Shown: positions 8,200-14,671 of the stretch, in pieces
How positions within the stretch are numbered: the first letter of the stretch is position 1
How the letters are laid out: the number at the start of each line of letters is the position of its first letter
NCBI GenBank assembly: GCA_964471665.1
Contig: CAYYHG010000045.1
Coordinates: 1-19,520 of the forward strand
Reading direction: 5' to 3'
Length of the DNA stretch: 19,520 nt
From: SW-9-67-25 sp964471665
GTDB taxonomy: Archaea; Halobacteriota; Halobacteria; Halobacteriales; Haloarculaceae
The notes under the pieces: generated by a model
Seen by the model: only the letters and a program-made list of their open reading frames with translations
Database searches by the model: none
Told to the model about the DNA's origin: nothing
Translations under genes and position numbers: made by a program

Positions 8200-8708
8200 G
8201 ATACACTTTCGTCTTATTCCGCCGGTTGATTATATTTTTCTGATGATTTCCTACATAAAATTATTTATTTTAAAGATAAATTTATCCTTATTTGGGGACA
8301 ACAGTCCCACGTAACGCGATGAGAGCAGACTCGCCGGGCAAACACAAATTATATCATTTACCATTCGATAGTATCTACCGACTAGCCTGGGTGGCTACCG
8401 ACGGACATATTGTAAAAAATGAGAAGCCAATCGTCTGATGTGACCGGGCGAGGCCGGTGGAAGAGAGTGTCGGTAGTAAAAGCCGACAGCGGGCTGTCCA
8501 GTTCCGTGTCCGCACGTGTCGGCGCTGGTGTGCGTCGGAGGACCAACTCGTGAGATCAGACGGCGATCCATCCGACACTAGCGGGGCCGTCACGATCACA
8601 CGGTCGGTGCTCCGTGGCAGCGAGCGTGCAGACCGGCGAACAGCGCCGTTTCTCAGGAGTGAGCTACCGGAGATTCTCGACGAGAAAGTGACCAAAGTGC
8701 CGTTCCCG
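8200..8708. other. AT-rich regulatory region before the receiver-PAS gene
   Basis: Bases 8205-8300 and 8340-8420 are far richer in A+T than the rest of the window, while 8430-8708 returns to normal composition. The region carries the peptide-gene promoter (reverse), TATA-like ATTATATCATTT near 8348 (forward), and three copies of the 8-mer CTACCGAC: direct at 8375-8382 and 8395-8402, inverted at 8469-8476. The receiver-PAS frame is open back to GTG 8457, but that extension does not resemble a domain. No RNA gene is recognisable. Confidence 0.5.
8228..8237 (-). promoter_or_regulatory. TATA box for the 42-aa peptide gene
   Basis: Read on the minus strand this is AAATATAATC, centred about 33 nt before the ATG at 8199. 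It sits in a strongly AT-rich patch (about 8210-8300) that contrasts with the surrounding genes. The implied start point would leave a leader of only a few bases. Confidence 0.45.
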
Positions 8709-9530
8709 GTGGTCGGACGGCAGGAACCCGACGAGGTGCGTATCCTCCATGTCGATGACGACCCGGATATCGGCGACCTGACGAGACTGTACCTGGAGCA
8801 ACTCGACGACGACTTCACCGTCACGGTCGAGACACAGCCCGTCGCGGCACTCGACTTCCTCAAAAACGAGGAGGTCGACTGTCTCATCAGCGATTACGAC
8901 ATGCCGAACACGAACGGCATCGAGTTGCTCACAATCGTCCGCGATCAGTACCCGGATCTCCCGTTCATTCTGTTCACGGGCAAGGGGAGCGAGGAGGTGG
9001 CGAGCGAGGCGATCGCCGCGGGTGTCACCGACTACATGCAGAAAGGCACGAACGCCGACCAGTACGAGGTGCTGGCAAACCGCGTTCGGAACGCAGTCGA
9101 GAAGTACCGTACTCAACAGCAATTCTGGGACGCTCTGACCTGGTATCGGCGCCTCGTCGAACAGGACCTGACCGGCGTCTTCATCGTTCAAGACCGGGAG
9201 TTCATCTACGTGAACGAGTATCTCGCCGACGTCTTCGGCTACGCACAAACCGAACTCGTCGGCGCGTCGCCGCTGTCGATCGCCAGCACGCCAGACGACA
9301 AACAGGTGATACAGGACATACTGGAACTGGACCACAGTTCCATGGACACGTTCCAGTACGAGTTTGTCGGCGAACGATCGGACGGATCACAGATCTCAGT
9401 CGAGGTCCACGGCGGGTCGATTCAGTACAGGGGAGACCCCGGCTGTATCGGTATTCTCTGGAACCCTCCGGAGGAGACAACGGACCAGGTCGGGACACAG
9501 ACCGAACACTCGGAATCGGACACCTCCTGA
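8709..9530 (+). CDS. Response regulator with receiver and PAS domains (no output kinase)
   Basis: Single-domain phosphorelay receiver plus one PAS sensor domain. The receiver begins VRILHVDDDPD, has phospho-acceptor Asp in LISDYDMPNTNG (codon 8892-8894), the Thr of LFTGKG and the Lys of DYMQKG. The PAS domain follows at about 9130-9470 (LTGVFIVQDREFIYVNEYLADVFGY). The protein ends after the PAS fold, with no histidine-kinase or DNA-binding part. The start is uncertain. GTG 8709 gives 273 aa and the usual short lead into the receiver, GTG 8736 and 8697 are also possible, and the frame is open to GTG 8457 through about 80 low-quality residues. Receiver-PAS proteins are abundant in haloarchaea and usually take phosphate from orphan kinases elsewhere; no partner kinase is nearby. 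Confidence 0.85.
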   Translation: MVGRQEPDEVRILHVDDDPDIGDLTRLYLEQLDDDFTVTVETQPVAALDFLKNEEVDCLISDYDMPNTNGIELLTIVRDQYPDLPFILFTGKGSEEVASEAIAAGVTDYMQKGTNADQYEVLANRVRNAVEKYRTQQQFWDALTWYRRLVEQDLTGVFIVQDREFIYVNEYLADVFGYAQTELVGASPLSIASTPDDKQVIQDILELDHSSMDTFQYEFVGERSDGSQISVEVHGGSIQYRGDPGCIGILWNPPEETTDQVGTQTEHSESDTS

Positions 9531-9562
9531 CCCTGGTCCGGTTGGCCCCGGCGAACAGACTG

Positions 9563-9642
9563 ATACTGTCGGCTATAACTTCGTGAAGATATTCCCCACC
9601 CCGGGGTGCCGATACTGCTCACGGGCTTATAGCCGACAGTAT
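9563..9642. repeat. Palindromic element family B, copy 1 (complete)
   Basis: An 80-bp near-palindrome with perfect 16-bp outer arms, ATACTGTCGGCTATAA (9563-9578) and TTATAGCCGACAGTAT (9627-9642). The inner arms carry CGTGA...CACG and a CCCCACCCCGGGGTG centre. Related full copies lie at 13074-13153 and 16159-16234. It follows the receiver-PAS stop by 32 bp, and its right end runs up to the VOC gene. It is probably a hairpin terminator or a miniature mobile element. Confidence 0.85.
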
Positions 9643-9694
9643 GATACGGAGCAGTGTACGGAAGTGGTATGACTCCACAGCCCCAAGATTCGGC

Positions 9695-10528
9695 GTGACT
9701 GACGACGACCCGACGCTGCCGGCCGACACCGCTGTCGGGCGTGTCGCGCTCTGCGTCGCCGACCTGGACCGGCTCGTCGACTTCTATCGGTCCGTCATCG
9801 GTCTCGACGTCCAGTCCCGGCTCCCCGACCACGCGACGCTGGGCGCGGGCGGGACGGCACTGCTCGAACTGCACCACGCCCCTGACGCCCCGGCGCGCGG
9901 ACGAACAGCAGCCGGCCTCTTTCACACTGCCTTTCGTGTCCCCTCGAGGGAAGCACTCGGCGACGCTCTCGTTCGTGTCGAGAGCCGGTGGCAGTTGGCG
10001 GGTGCCTCGGATCACCTCGTCAGCGAGGCGCTGTATCTGAGCGATCCCGAGGGCAACGGCGTCGAGGTGTACTGCGACAGGCCCCGCGCGGAGTGGCCGA
10101 CACGCGAGGATCGCGTCGAGATGGACACTCTTCGGCTCGATCTGGGCCCGCTCCGGGAGGCGGCGGGCGACCCGGAGCGCGTCCACGAGGGGACCGACGT
10201 CGGGCACGTTCACCTGGAGGTCACCGACCTCTCGGCTGCCCGGCAGTTCTACGTCGACGCGCTCGGACTCGGCCTCCGCCAGGAGTGGGACTCGGCGTCG
10301 TTCGTCGCTGCCGGCGGGTACCACCACCACGTCGGACTGAACACCTGGAACGGGCAGTCGACGCCCGCCGGTGACCGGGGACTGGAGTGGTTCGAACTCC
10401 GCGTGCCCGACGACGGTGCGTTCGCGGCGGTCCGCGAGCGCCTCGCCGACTGGGACGTCAGGGAGACCGACGACGGAATCGCACTCGCGGACCCAGACGG
10501 GATCGGTCTGCGCGTGCGTCGGGAGTAG
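9695..10528 (+). CDS. VOC-superfamily protein, catechol 2,3-dioxygenase-like (CatE/YfiE type)
   Basis: A 277-aa protein with two vicinal-oxygen-chelate modules (about 10-130 and 168-277). The second module carries a plausible 2-His-1-carboxylate iron site: H171 (or H173) in VGHVHLEV, H210-H212 in YHHHVGLNTW, and E234 in LEWFEL. The order fits extradiol ring-cleaving dioxygenases that open catechols to semialdehydes, but substrate cannot be told from sequence, and a glyoxalase-like activity is possible. The first module lacks the matching His (VGRVALCV), as usual in two-domain extradiol enzymes. I choose GTG 9695 because it opens a conserved-looking VTDDDPTLP lead. An in-frame ATG at 9641 lies inside the terminal bases of the palindromic repeat and is less likely. 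Confidence 0.85.
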   Translation: MTDDDPTLPADTAVGRVALCVADLDRLVDFYRSVIGLDVQSRLPDHATLGAGGTALLELHHAPDAPARGRTAAGLFHTAFRVPSREALGDALVRVESRWQLAGASDHLVSEALYLSDPEGNGVEVYCDRPRAEWPTREDRVEMDTLRLDLGPLREAAGDPERVHEGTDVGHVHLEVTDLSAARQFYVDALGLGLRQEWDSASFVAAGGYHHHVGLNTWNGQSTPAGDRGLEWFELRVPDDGAFAAVRERLADWDVRETDDGIALADPDGIGLRVRRE

Positions 10529-10538
10529 CCGGCAGTAT
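10527..10538. repeat. Possible single arm of family B element
   Basis: AGCCGGCAGTAT overlaps the VOC stop codon and matches the right end of family B (AGCCGACAGTAT) at 11 of 12 positions. No partner arm is seen nearby. It may be a relic or chance. Confidence 0.35.
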
Positions 10539-10687
10539 CAGCCCAGCCAGGTTTCGTGGACCGTTACCCAGACGAGTCCGTTGGGAGCGTCCGCGTCGGG
10601 CCGGAACGGGATCGTGCTGAGGCGGCCTGTTTCTTCGGTGGGGGTGGTTTGCCACTCCTCGTGTCGTACGGCCGGCGACGGTTTCAA
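10538..10687 (-). CDS. Possible 49-aa hypothetical protein, TTG start
   Basis: An uncertain gene in the 288-base gap between the VOC and reductase genes. A minus-strand frame from TTG 10687 to TGA 10538 encodes 49 residues ending LVWVTVHETWLG, with G/C-rich third positions typical of real genes here. A TATA-like AATATAAA (10710-10717, minus strand) is centred about 27 nt before the TTG, the spacing expected for a leaderless mRNA. The frame is open further upstream to an ATG at 10771. I do not recognise the protein. It could be the C-terminal relic of a longer gene. Confidence 0.3.
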   Translation of the reverse strand: MKPSPAVRHEEWQTTPTEETGRLSTIPFRPDADAPNGLVWVTVHETWLG

Positions 10688-10816
10688 GACGCGGGATCGT
10701 TCCGGAGGTTTATATTCGAGAGCGCGACCAGACGGCCCGTGCGATAGCCAGCGCCCGGCGGCGGGTAGCACGAGCGTGACACGCCGCCGCCGGTCTGCAG
10801 TCGTGTCACCTGTTCG

Positions 10817-11896
10817 CTACGGCAGGAGTGCGCGGAGTTGCTCGCGGGAGAACAGTGTCGTCGGCCGGTCCATGTGGACGCCGATCTCGCCCTCGAAGAG
10901 TGCCATCCCGGCCCGCTGGAGAGGTTCGGGCAGCGAGTAGCCCGCACGCACCGCGGCACCGAGTCGAATCTCGGTGCGGAGGTCCTCGCGCCACGCGCGC
11001 TCGTAGTCGCCGAGCGTCCCGGGATCGGCGGGATCAATCTCGCGGGCGGCGTGGTCGGCCGCGATCATCCCGTAGCGGATGCCCCCACCGGTGAAGGGTT
11101 TCGTCTGGGCGGCCGCGTCGCCGATCAGGAACGACCGCCGTCCGGTCACCCGTTTGGGTGGGCCGATGGGGATCAGTCCGGAACACCGCCGGTCGGTCTC
11201 GACGCCGTACCCGGCGGTGAACGACTCGAAGCGGTCGCGCACGTCGCCGCCCGGGCCAGTCGCGAGGCCGTACTCGACACCGGCCTCGCCGCGCGGGATA
11301 CGCCAGGCGAAAAACCGCGGAACGGTGAGGTGGACATCCACGAAGTCCTGGTCGTCGGGGTCGCGGTCGAATCCGAGTACGCCGTGGAGGAGTTCTCCCG
11401 GTTCGGGGAGGCCGACTTCGGCCCGTACCCGCGAGGCCGGGCCGTCACAGCCTGCGATCATGCGTGCGCGATGGGTCTCGACGTCGTCCGGGCCACGCAC
11501 CTCGACGGTGACGGCCTCGTGCCCCTCGGAGACGCCGACGACAGTGTGGCCCTCGCGGACGTCGGCACCGGCGTCGCGGGCGGCCGCCGCGAGCGACCGG
11601 TCGAGGCCGACGCGGTCGATGACGTTCGAGATCACCTCGTCCTTGTGGAAGGGGTAGGCCCGACTGTCGGGCCCGCCGAGGTGAAAGCGGGCGCCGTGGA
11701 TCTCGTTTTGAAGGAGGTCCGCGCGGGCGCCGTCGGGAGTGAACCGCCAGAGGTCCGTGCTAACGTGCCCCGAGCAAGCCAGGGGCTCTCCGATCTCCCC
11801 CTGTTCGAAGACCACCACGTCGTGGCCGTGTTCGGCGGCCCGCCGGGCAAACCGCGACCCGGCCGGTCCGGCGCCCACGACGACGAAATCGTGCAT
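10817..11896 (-). CDS. Geranylgeranyl reductase family FAD-dependent oxidoreductase
   Basis: A 359-aa flavoprotein. The N-terminal FAD-binding Rossmann motif is VVGAGPAGSRFARRAAEHG, followed by VVVFEQ. A middle segment has the GCDGPASRVR motif, and the late FAD motif GDAAAQTKPFTGGGIRYG is the signature of geranylgeranyl reductases. These enzymes saturate isoprenoid chains of archaeal ether lipids, menaquinone tails or carotenoids; the substrate is not determined by sequence. ATG 11896 is preceded by GGAGGACC, a strong Shine-Dalgarno site. The longer frame upstream overlaps the M20 gene and is not real. It begins 58 nt after the M20 stop on the same strand, and no TATA box is evident between them, so the two are probably co-transcribed. 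Confidence 0.92.
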   Translation of the reverse strand: MHDFVVVGAGPAGSRFARRAAEHGHDVVVFEQGEIGEPLACSGHVSTDLWRFTPDGARADLLQNEIHGARFHLGGPDSRAYPFHKDEVISNVIDRVGLDRSLAAAARDAGADVREGHTVVGVSEGHEAVTVEVRGPDDVETHRARMIAGCDGPASRVRAEVGLPEPGELLHGVLGFDRDPDDQDFVDVHLTVPRFFAWRIPRGEAGVEYGLATGPGGDVRDRFESFTAGYGVETDRRCSGLIPIGPPKRVTGRRSFLIGDAAAQTKPFTGGGIRYGMIAADHAAREIDPADPGTLGDYERAWREDLRTEIRLGAAVRAGYSLPEPLQRAGMALFEGEIGVHMDRPTTLFSREQLRALLP

Positions 11897-11954
11897 GTCT
11901 GGTCCTCCTCGGTCGGAACGCAAGTTTCTCACGGTTCCCGGCGCCCAGTTTCGG

Positions 11955-13046
11955 TCACCCGAACCGTTCGGCGACGGTCCGGTAGACCCGCTCGCACCGG
12001 TCGAGGACCTCCCAGGAGACGCTCTCGGAGTCGGTGTGTGCCTCGCCGGGTTCCGCGGCCCCACAGACCACGCAGGTCGTTCCTGCGCCCGCCAGCCAGC
12101 CCGCGTCCGTCGCGTGTGGTTTGACGACGTGTTCCGGGGTGCCCTGCTGGGCCCCGCGTGCGACCTCCAGCACGAGGGCGGCGAACTCGGGGTCGTCACA
12201 CTGCATCGGCGGGAGGTCCTGGTTGATCTCCCAGGTGACTCCCGGAATCTCCTCGACAGTTGCGAGGGGCGCACGCTCCCCGGGCACGGTCCGCTCGTCG
12301 ACAGTTACAGCACAGCGCTCGGGGACGACGTTCCACGCCGTTCCCCCATCGATCTCGGTCACGACGAGCGAGCCCTGGACGTCGTGGCCCAGCACCTCCG
12401 TCCTGGGAAAGTGCGTCTCGCGAACCGAGTCGACGGCGTCGGTCGCGCGGTAGATGGCGTTCTCGCCTGCCTCGGGTTCGCTCGCGTGGGCGGCGCTGCC
12501 CTCTGCGACGATCGTCGACCCGCGCCGGCCCTTGTGGGCGATGGCGACGTCGGTCACGCCCGGTCCCGAATAGCCCGTCGATCCCTCGCCGACGACCGCG
12601 TAGTCGGGTGCGAAGCCGTCGTCGATGGCTGCCCGCGCGCCGACGCCGCCCTGCTCTTCGCCCACGAACGAGACGAAGACGAGTTCGCAGTCGAGGGCTG
12701 TCGCGTCCCGGAACGCGACCATCGCGGCCGCGACCGCTCCCTTCATATCGGCGCTGCCGCGACCGTAGAGACGGCCGTCACGTTCCTCGAGGACGTATTC
12801 GCCGCCGCTCACCTGGGTGACGTCGGGCGGGACGACGTCGTGGTGGCCCACGAGCGCGAGTGACGGGACAGTCGTGCCTCCGCCGTCCGAGGAGACCCGG
12901 CGAGCGACGACGTTCCCGTAGTCGTCCCGTTCGACGTCGGCGTCCGTGTGGGTCCTGAGCCACTCCTCGACGCGGTCGCCAGCCGCCGTCTCGTCCTCGT
13001 GGCTGGGGATCGAGACGAGTTCGCGGGTCAGATCGCGCGTGTCCAT
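11955..13046 (-). CDS. M20 family metallopeptidase (ArgE/DapE type)
   Basis: A 363-aa zinc hydrolase of the ArgE/DapE/CPG2 family, cleaving amide bonds of N-acyl amino acids or short peptides. Visible metal and catalytic motifs in order: VGHHDVVP (His and catalytic Asp), YGRGSADMKGA (bridging Asp), VSFVGEEQGG (catalytic base and metal Glu), VVGEGST, and the C-terminal AHTDSESVSWE with the last His ligand. A dimerisation lid domain lies between about 170 and 280 (GRRGSTIVAEGSAAHAS). The length is slightly short but complete. ATG 13046 lies 27 bp from a family B palindrome, so promoter and repeat overlap. Without lysine or arginine genes around, the substrate is open; a general acylase or dipeptidase role is as likely as DapE. 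Confidence 0.92.
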   Translation of the reverse strand: MDTRDLTRELVSIPSHEDETAAGDRVEEWLRTHTDADVERDDYGNVVARRVSSDGGGTTVPSLALVGHHDVVPPDVTQVSGGEYVLEERDGRLYGRGSADMKGAVAAAMVAFRDATALDCELVFVSFVGEEQGGVGARAAIDDGFAPDYAVVGEGSTGYSGPGVTDVAIAHKGRRGSTIVAEGSAAHASEPEAGENAIYRATDAVDSVRETHFPRTEVLGHDVQGSLVVTEIDGGTAWNVVPERCAVTVDERTVPGERAPLATVEEIPGVTWEINQDLPPMQCDDPEFAALVLEVARGAQQGTPEHVVKPHATDAGWLAGAGTTCVVCGAAEPGEAHTDSESVSWEVLDRCERVYRTVAERFG

Positions 13047-13073
13047 GTCCCCGGATGGAAGGCCCGGGATTTG

Positions 13074-13153
13074 ATACTGCCGGCCACAACTACGTGGAAA
13101 TATTCGACCCCACGGGGGGGTCGGAGTTGTTCACGGGCCTACAGCCGACAGTA
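13074..13153. repeat. Palindromic element family B, copy 2
   Basis: About 80 bp. The left arm ATACTGCCGGCCACAA and right arm ending ACAGCCGACAGTA are diverged, but the inner CGTGGAAATATTCGACCCC...GGGGGGTC...CACGGG core matches the other copies. It lies between the start of the M20 gene (13046, minus) and the end of the 55-aa gene (13202), and it would separate or terminate transcripts there. Confidence 0.8.
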
Positions 13154-13201
13154 GTCGGCGGGTGGACTGCGTAGCGACGCGTGTCCTGTGACGGCCGCTC
13201 A

Positions 13202-13369
13202 CTACAGGTCGTATGCCATGACCGTCGAGCGGTCGTTCGCCTCGGCGCGCCGGGCCGCCTCTTCGACGAGTTCCTCGACTTCCCCGTCGAGTGCCTCGAA
13301 CAGTTCGGCGGACACCTGATAGTCATCGAGCGCTTCTCTGACGCCGGTTTTGACGATGAGATCGGTCAT
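13202..13369 (-). CDS. Small histone-fold-like protein (DUF1931-type), 55 aa
   Basis: A 55-aa acidic helical protein beginning MTDLIVKTGVREALDDYQVS and ending RRAEANDRSTVMAYDL. I recognise the pattern (IVKxxVKEALDDxxV...FxEALDxEVEELxxxAxRRAEANDRxTV) as a widespread archaeal histone-fold/DUF1931-like family. It resembles one histone fold and probably binds DNA or a protein partner as a dimer, by family knowledge. ATG 13369 is used instead of longer frames because a TATA box (CTTTATAC, minus strand) lies 27 nt upstream, giving a leaderless transcript. It is divergent from the zinc-finger gene at 13527. Confidence 0.88.
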   Translation of the reverse strand: MTDLIVKTGVREALDDYQVSAELFEALDGEVEELVEEAARRAEANDRSTVMAYDL

Positions 13370-13391
13370 CCATCCTGTAGTGTTTCGGTGA

Positions 13392-13399
13392 GTATAAAG
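13392..13399 (-). promoter_or_regulatory. TATA box for the 55-aa histone-fold-like gene
   Basis: On the minus strand this reads CTTTATAC and is centred about 27 nt before the ATG at 13369, which is the spacing for a leaderless haloarchaeal mRNA. Confidence 0.6.
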
Positions 13400-13526
13400 A
13401 GGCTGTCGGATTGTACGTCTGCCGACCGACGACGTGTCCGGTGAGGGGGCCGTCACGGGTTCCAGGAGAACCGACCGTGATATCGATACCGATAGTACTA
13501 CTACCGCTGACCGCGGGGGGTGATTC

Positions 13527-13673
13527 ATGCCCGAGTGTCAGAACTGTGGCGCACACGTCACTGCTCGCTACGCGCAAGTGTTCACGCCCAACGGGATTGA
13601 CAATCCACGCGCTTGCCCCGAGTGTGAAGACATGACGCGCGGTGGGGACGGACCCCGCAAGAAGAAGACCTGA
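13527..13673 (+). CDS. Small zinc-finger protein (48 aa), DUF7563-like
   Basis: The frame runs from ATG 13527 to TGA 13671-13673. The peptide MPECQNCGAHVTARYAQVFT has a CxxC pair followed after 23 residues by a second CxxC pair (ACPEC), so it can bind one zinc, and it ends in a basic tail GPRKKKT. I recognise it as a haloarchaeal micro zinc-finger family, which I believe is called DUF7563 (from memory). Its function is unknown; a nucleic-acid or protein binding role is inference. GGGGTGATTC just before the ATG gives a good Shine-Dalgarno match. A small stem (GAGGA/TCCTC with four loop bases) spans the stop codon region and may help termination. Confidence 0.82.
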   Translation: MPECQNCGAHVTARYAQVFTPNGIDNPRACPECEDMTRGGDGPRKKKT

Positions 13674-13713
13674 GGAGTCTTCCTCGGGCACAGCCGTCAC
13701 AATGCGACACGAA

Positions 13714-13796
13714 CACTGACACTACCCGTACGTAACTCGGTGACGCTGTTCCGCGTCCCGGGTGCCGACAGTGTCAGTGACGTATACCCGACAGTG
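13714..13796. repeat. Degenerate inverted repeat, possible family B relic
   Basis: CACTGACACT (13714-13723) and AGTGTCAGTG (13770-13779) form a perfect 10-bp inverted repeat with a 46-bp spacer. The right arm is preceded by GCCGACAGTGT, and a second CCGACAGTGT follows at 13788-13797. The GCCGACAG core is that of family B. It lies just before the endonuclease III gene and overlaps its likely promoter. Confidence 0.45.
13782..13787 (+). promoter_or_regulatory. Candidate TATA box for endonuclease III
   Basis: GTATAC lies about 40 nt before ATG 13825, which would give a leader of roughly 15 nt. The assignment is weak because the sequence also belongs to an inverted-repeat region. Confidence 0.35.
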
Positions 13797-13824
13797 TGAT
13801 GTGGCCGCCGCCAAATCGGTTGCT

Positions 13825-14517
13825 ATGACAGTCGAGACCTGGACGTCCGCGAGGGTCCGCGAACTCCACGAGGCGCTGGTCGCGCTGTACGGTCCGGTCG
13901 AGCGCGACGGCGGCCACGGAACCGACGCTGCGCCCGGCGACGGGGTCAGACAGCTCCTGACGACCATCCTCTCGCAGAACGTCGCCGACGAGAACACCAG
14001 TCGTGCGGCCGCGAATCTCTTCGAGACCTACCCCGACTTCGCCGCGATCGAGGAGACAGCAGTCGAGGAACTGGCCGAGGTGGTCCGTGTCGCCGGTCTC
14101 CCGGAGACGAAGGCCGAACGCATCCAGCGTGCCCTCGGGGCGGTCCGCGAGGAGACCGGCGGCACCTACTCGCTGGCCTTTCTCGACGCGATGGACACCG
14201 ACGACGCCAGGACCTGGCTCACCGACATCAAAGGGATTGGTCCGAAGACTGCGAGCGTCGTCCTGAACTTCCACTTCGGGAAGCCGACGATGGCCGTCGA
14301 CACACACGTCGAGCGGGTCTCGAAACGGTTCGGTCTCGTTCCCGCCTCGGCGTCGAACGCACGCGCACACGACGAACTCGACGTGCTCGTGCCCGACGAA
14401 CTGACCTACCCGCTGCACGTCCTGCTCATCCGCCACGGCCGGACTCACTGCAGCGCCCGTGACCCCGACTGTGACAACCCAGTCTGCGCGGTGTACTGCG
14501 ACTGCGAGGCCTGTTGA
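13825..14517 (+). CDS. nth: Endonuclease III, bifunctional DNA N-glycosylase/AP lyase
   Basis: A 230-aa base-excision repair enzyme removing oxidised pyrimidines and cutting the abasic site. The helix-hairpin-helix motif LTDIKGIGPKTASVVL contains catalytic Lys K141. Asp D159 follows in AVDTHVERVS, at the same 18-residue spacing as K120/D138 of E. coli Nth. The C-terminal iron-sulfur loop has six cysteines (HCSARDPDCDNPVCAVYCDCEAC split over the last 25 residues). The first, second, third and fifth give C-x6-C-x4-C-x5-C, a variant of the usual C-x6-C-x2-C-x5-C. ATG 13825 is chosen because the 21 extra residues from GTG-like upstream frame include repeat sequence. It stands alone on the plus strand. 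Confidence 0.92.
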   Translation: MTVETWTSARVRELHEALVALYGPVERDGGHGTDAAPGDGVRQLLTTILSQNVADENTSRAAANLFETYPDFAAIEETAVEELAEVVRVAGLPETKAERIQRALGAVREETGGTYSLAFLDAMDTDDARTWLTDIKGIGPKTASVVLNFHFGKPTMAVDTHVERVSKRFGLVPASASNARAHDELDVLVPDELTYPLHVLLIRHGRTHCSARDPDCDNPVCAVYCDCEAC

Positions 14518-14567
14518 GCGTCCGCTCCGGGAGCGACGAAAAACTGCCCGTCTGGGACGCCGGACGC

Positions 14568-14612
14568 GGTCACTCACAGTCGGGCCCGGACGGATCTCGA
14601 GATCCAGTGACC
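14568..14612. promoter_or_regulatory. Nested palindromes upstream of the carotenoid oxygenase
   Basis: A perfect 14-bp palindrome GGATCTCGAGATCC (14592-14605) lies inside the outer inverted repeat GGTCACT (14568-14574)/AGTGACC (14606-14612). The end of the structure is 30 bp before the TATA box of the carotenoid oxygenase, a position where an activator or repressor could act. It could also be a terminator for endonuclease III. Function is not shown. Confidence 0.4.
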
Positions 14613-14642
14613 AGTCGATCCGGCCGCAGTGTACCGCCATCG

Positions 14643-14650
14643 TTTACTAG
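14643..14650 (+). promoter_or_regulatory. TATA box for the carotenoid oxygenase gene
   Basis: TTTACTAG is centred about 26 nt before ATG 14672, so the transcript is predicted to start at or within a base or two of the start codon. No Shine-Dalgarno site is seen, consistent with leaderless translation. Confidence 0.5.
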
Positions 14651-14671
14651 TCGCCACCCCTCGACGCGTGT

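Noticed and set aside
8419..8553. A 44-aa plus-strand frame starting ATGAGAAGCC in the AT-rich region
   Set aside because: There is no domain or family resemblance, and it overlaps the repeated CTACCGAC sites and the open frame of the receiver-PAS gene.
8457..8708. N-terminal extension of the receiver-PAS protein from GTG 8457
   Set aside because: The receiver domain normally starts within about ten residues of the N-terminus; these 84 residues look non-domain and the phospho-Asp position fits the later start. It is kept only as an alternative.
11897..12274. Upstream extension of the reductase frame
   Set aside because: It is antisense-frame sequence of the M20 gene, and a strong GGAGG site supports ATG 11896.
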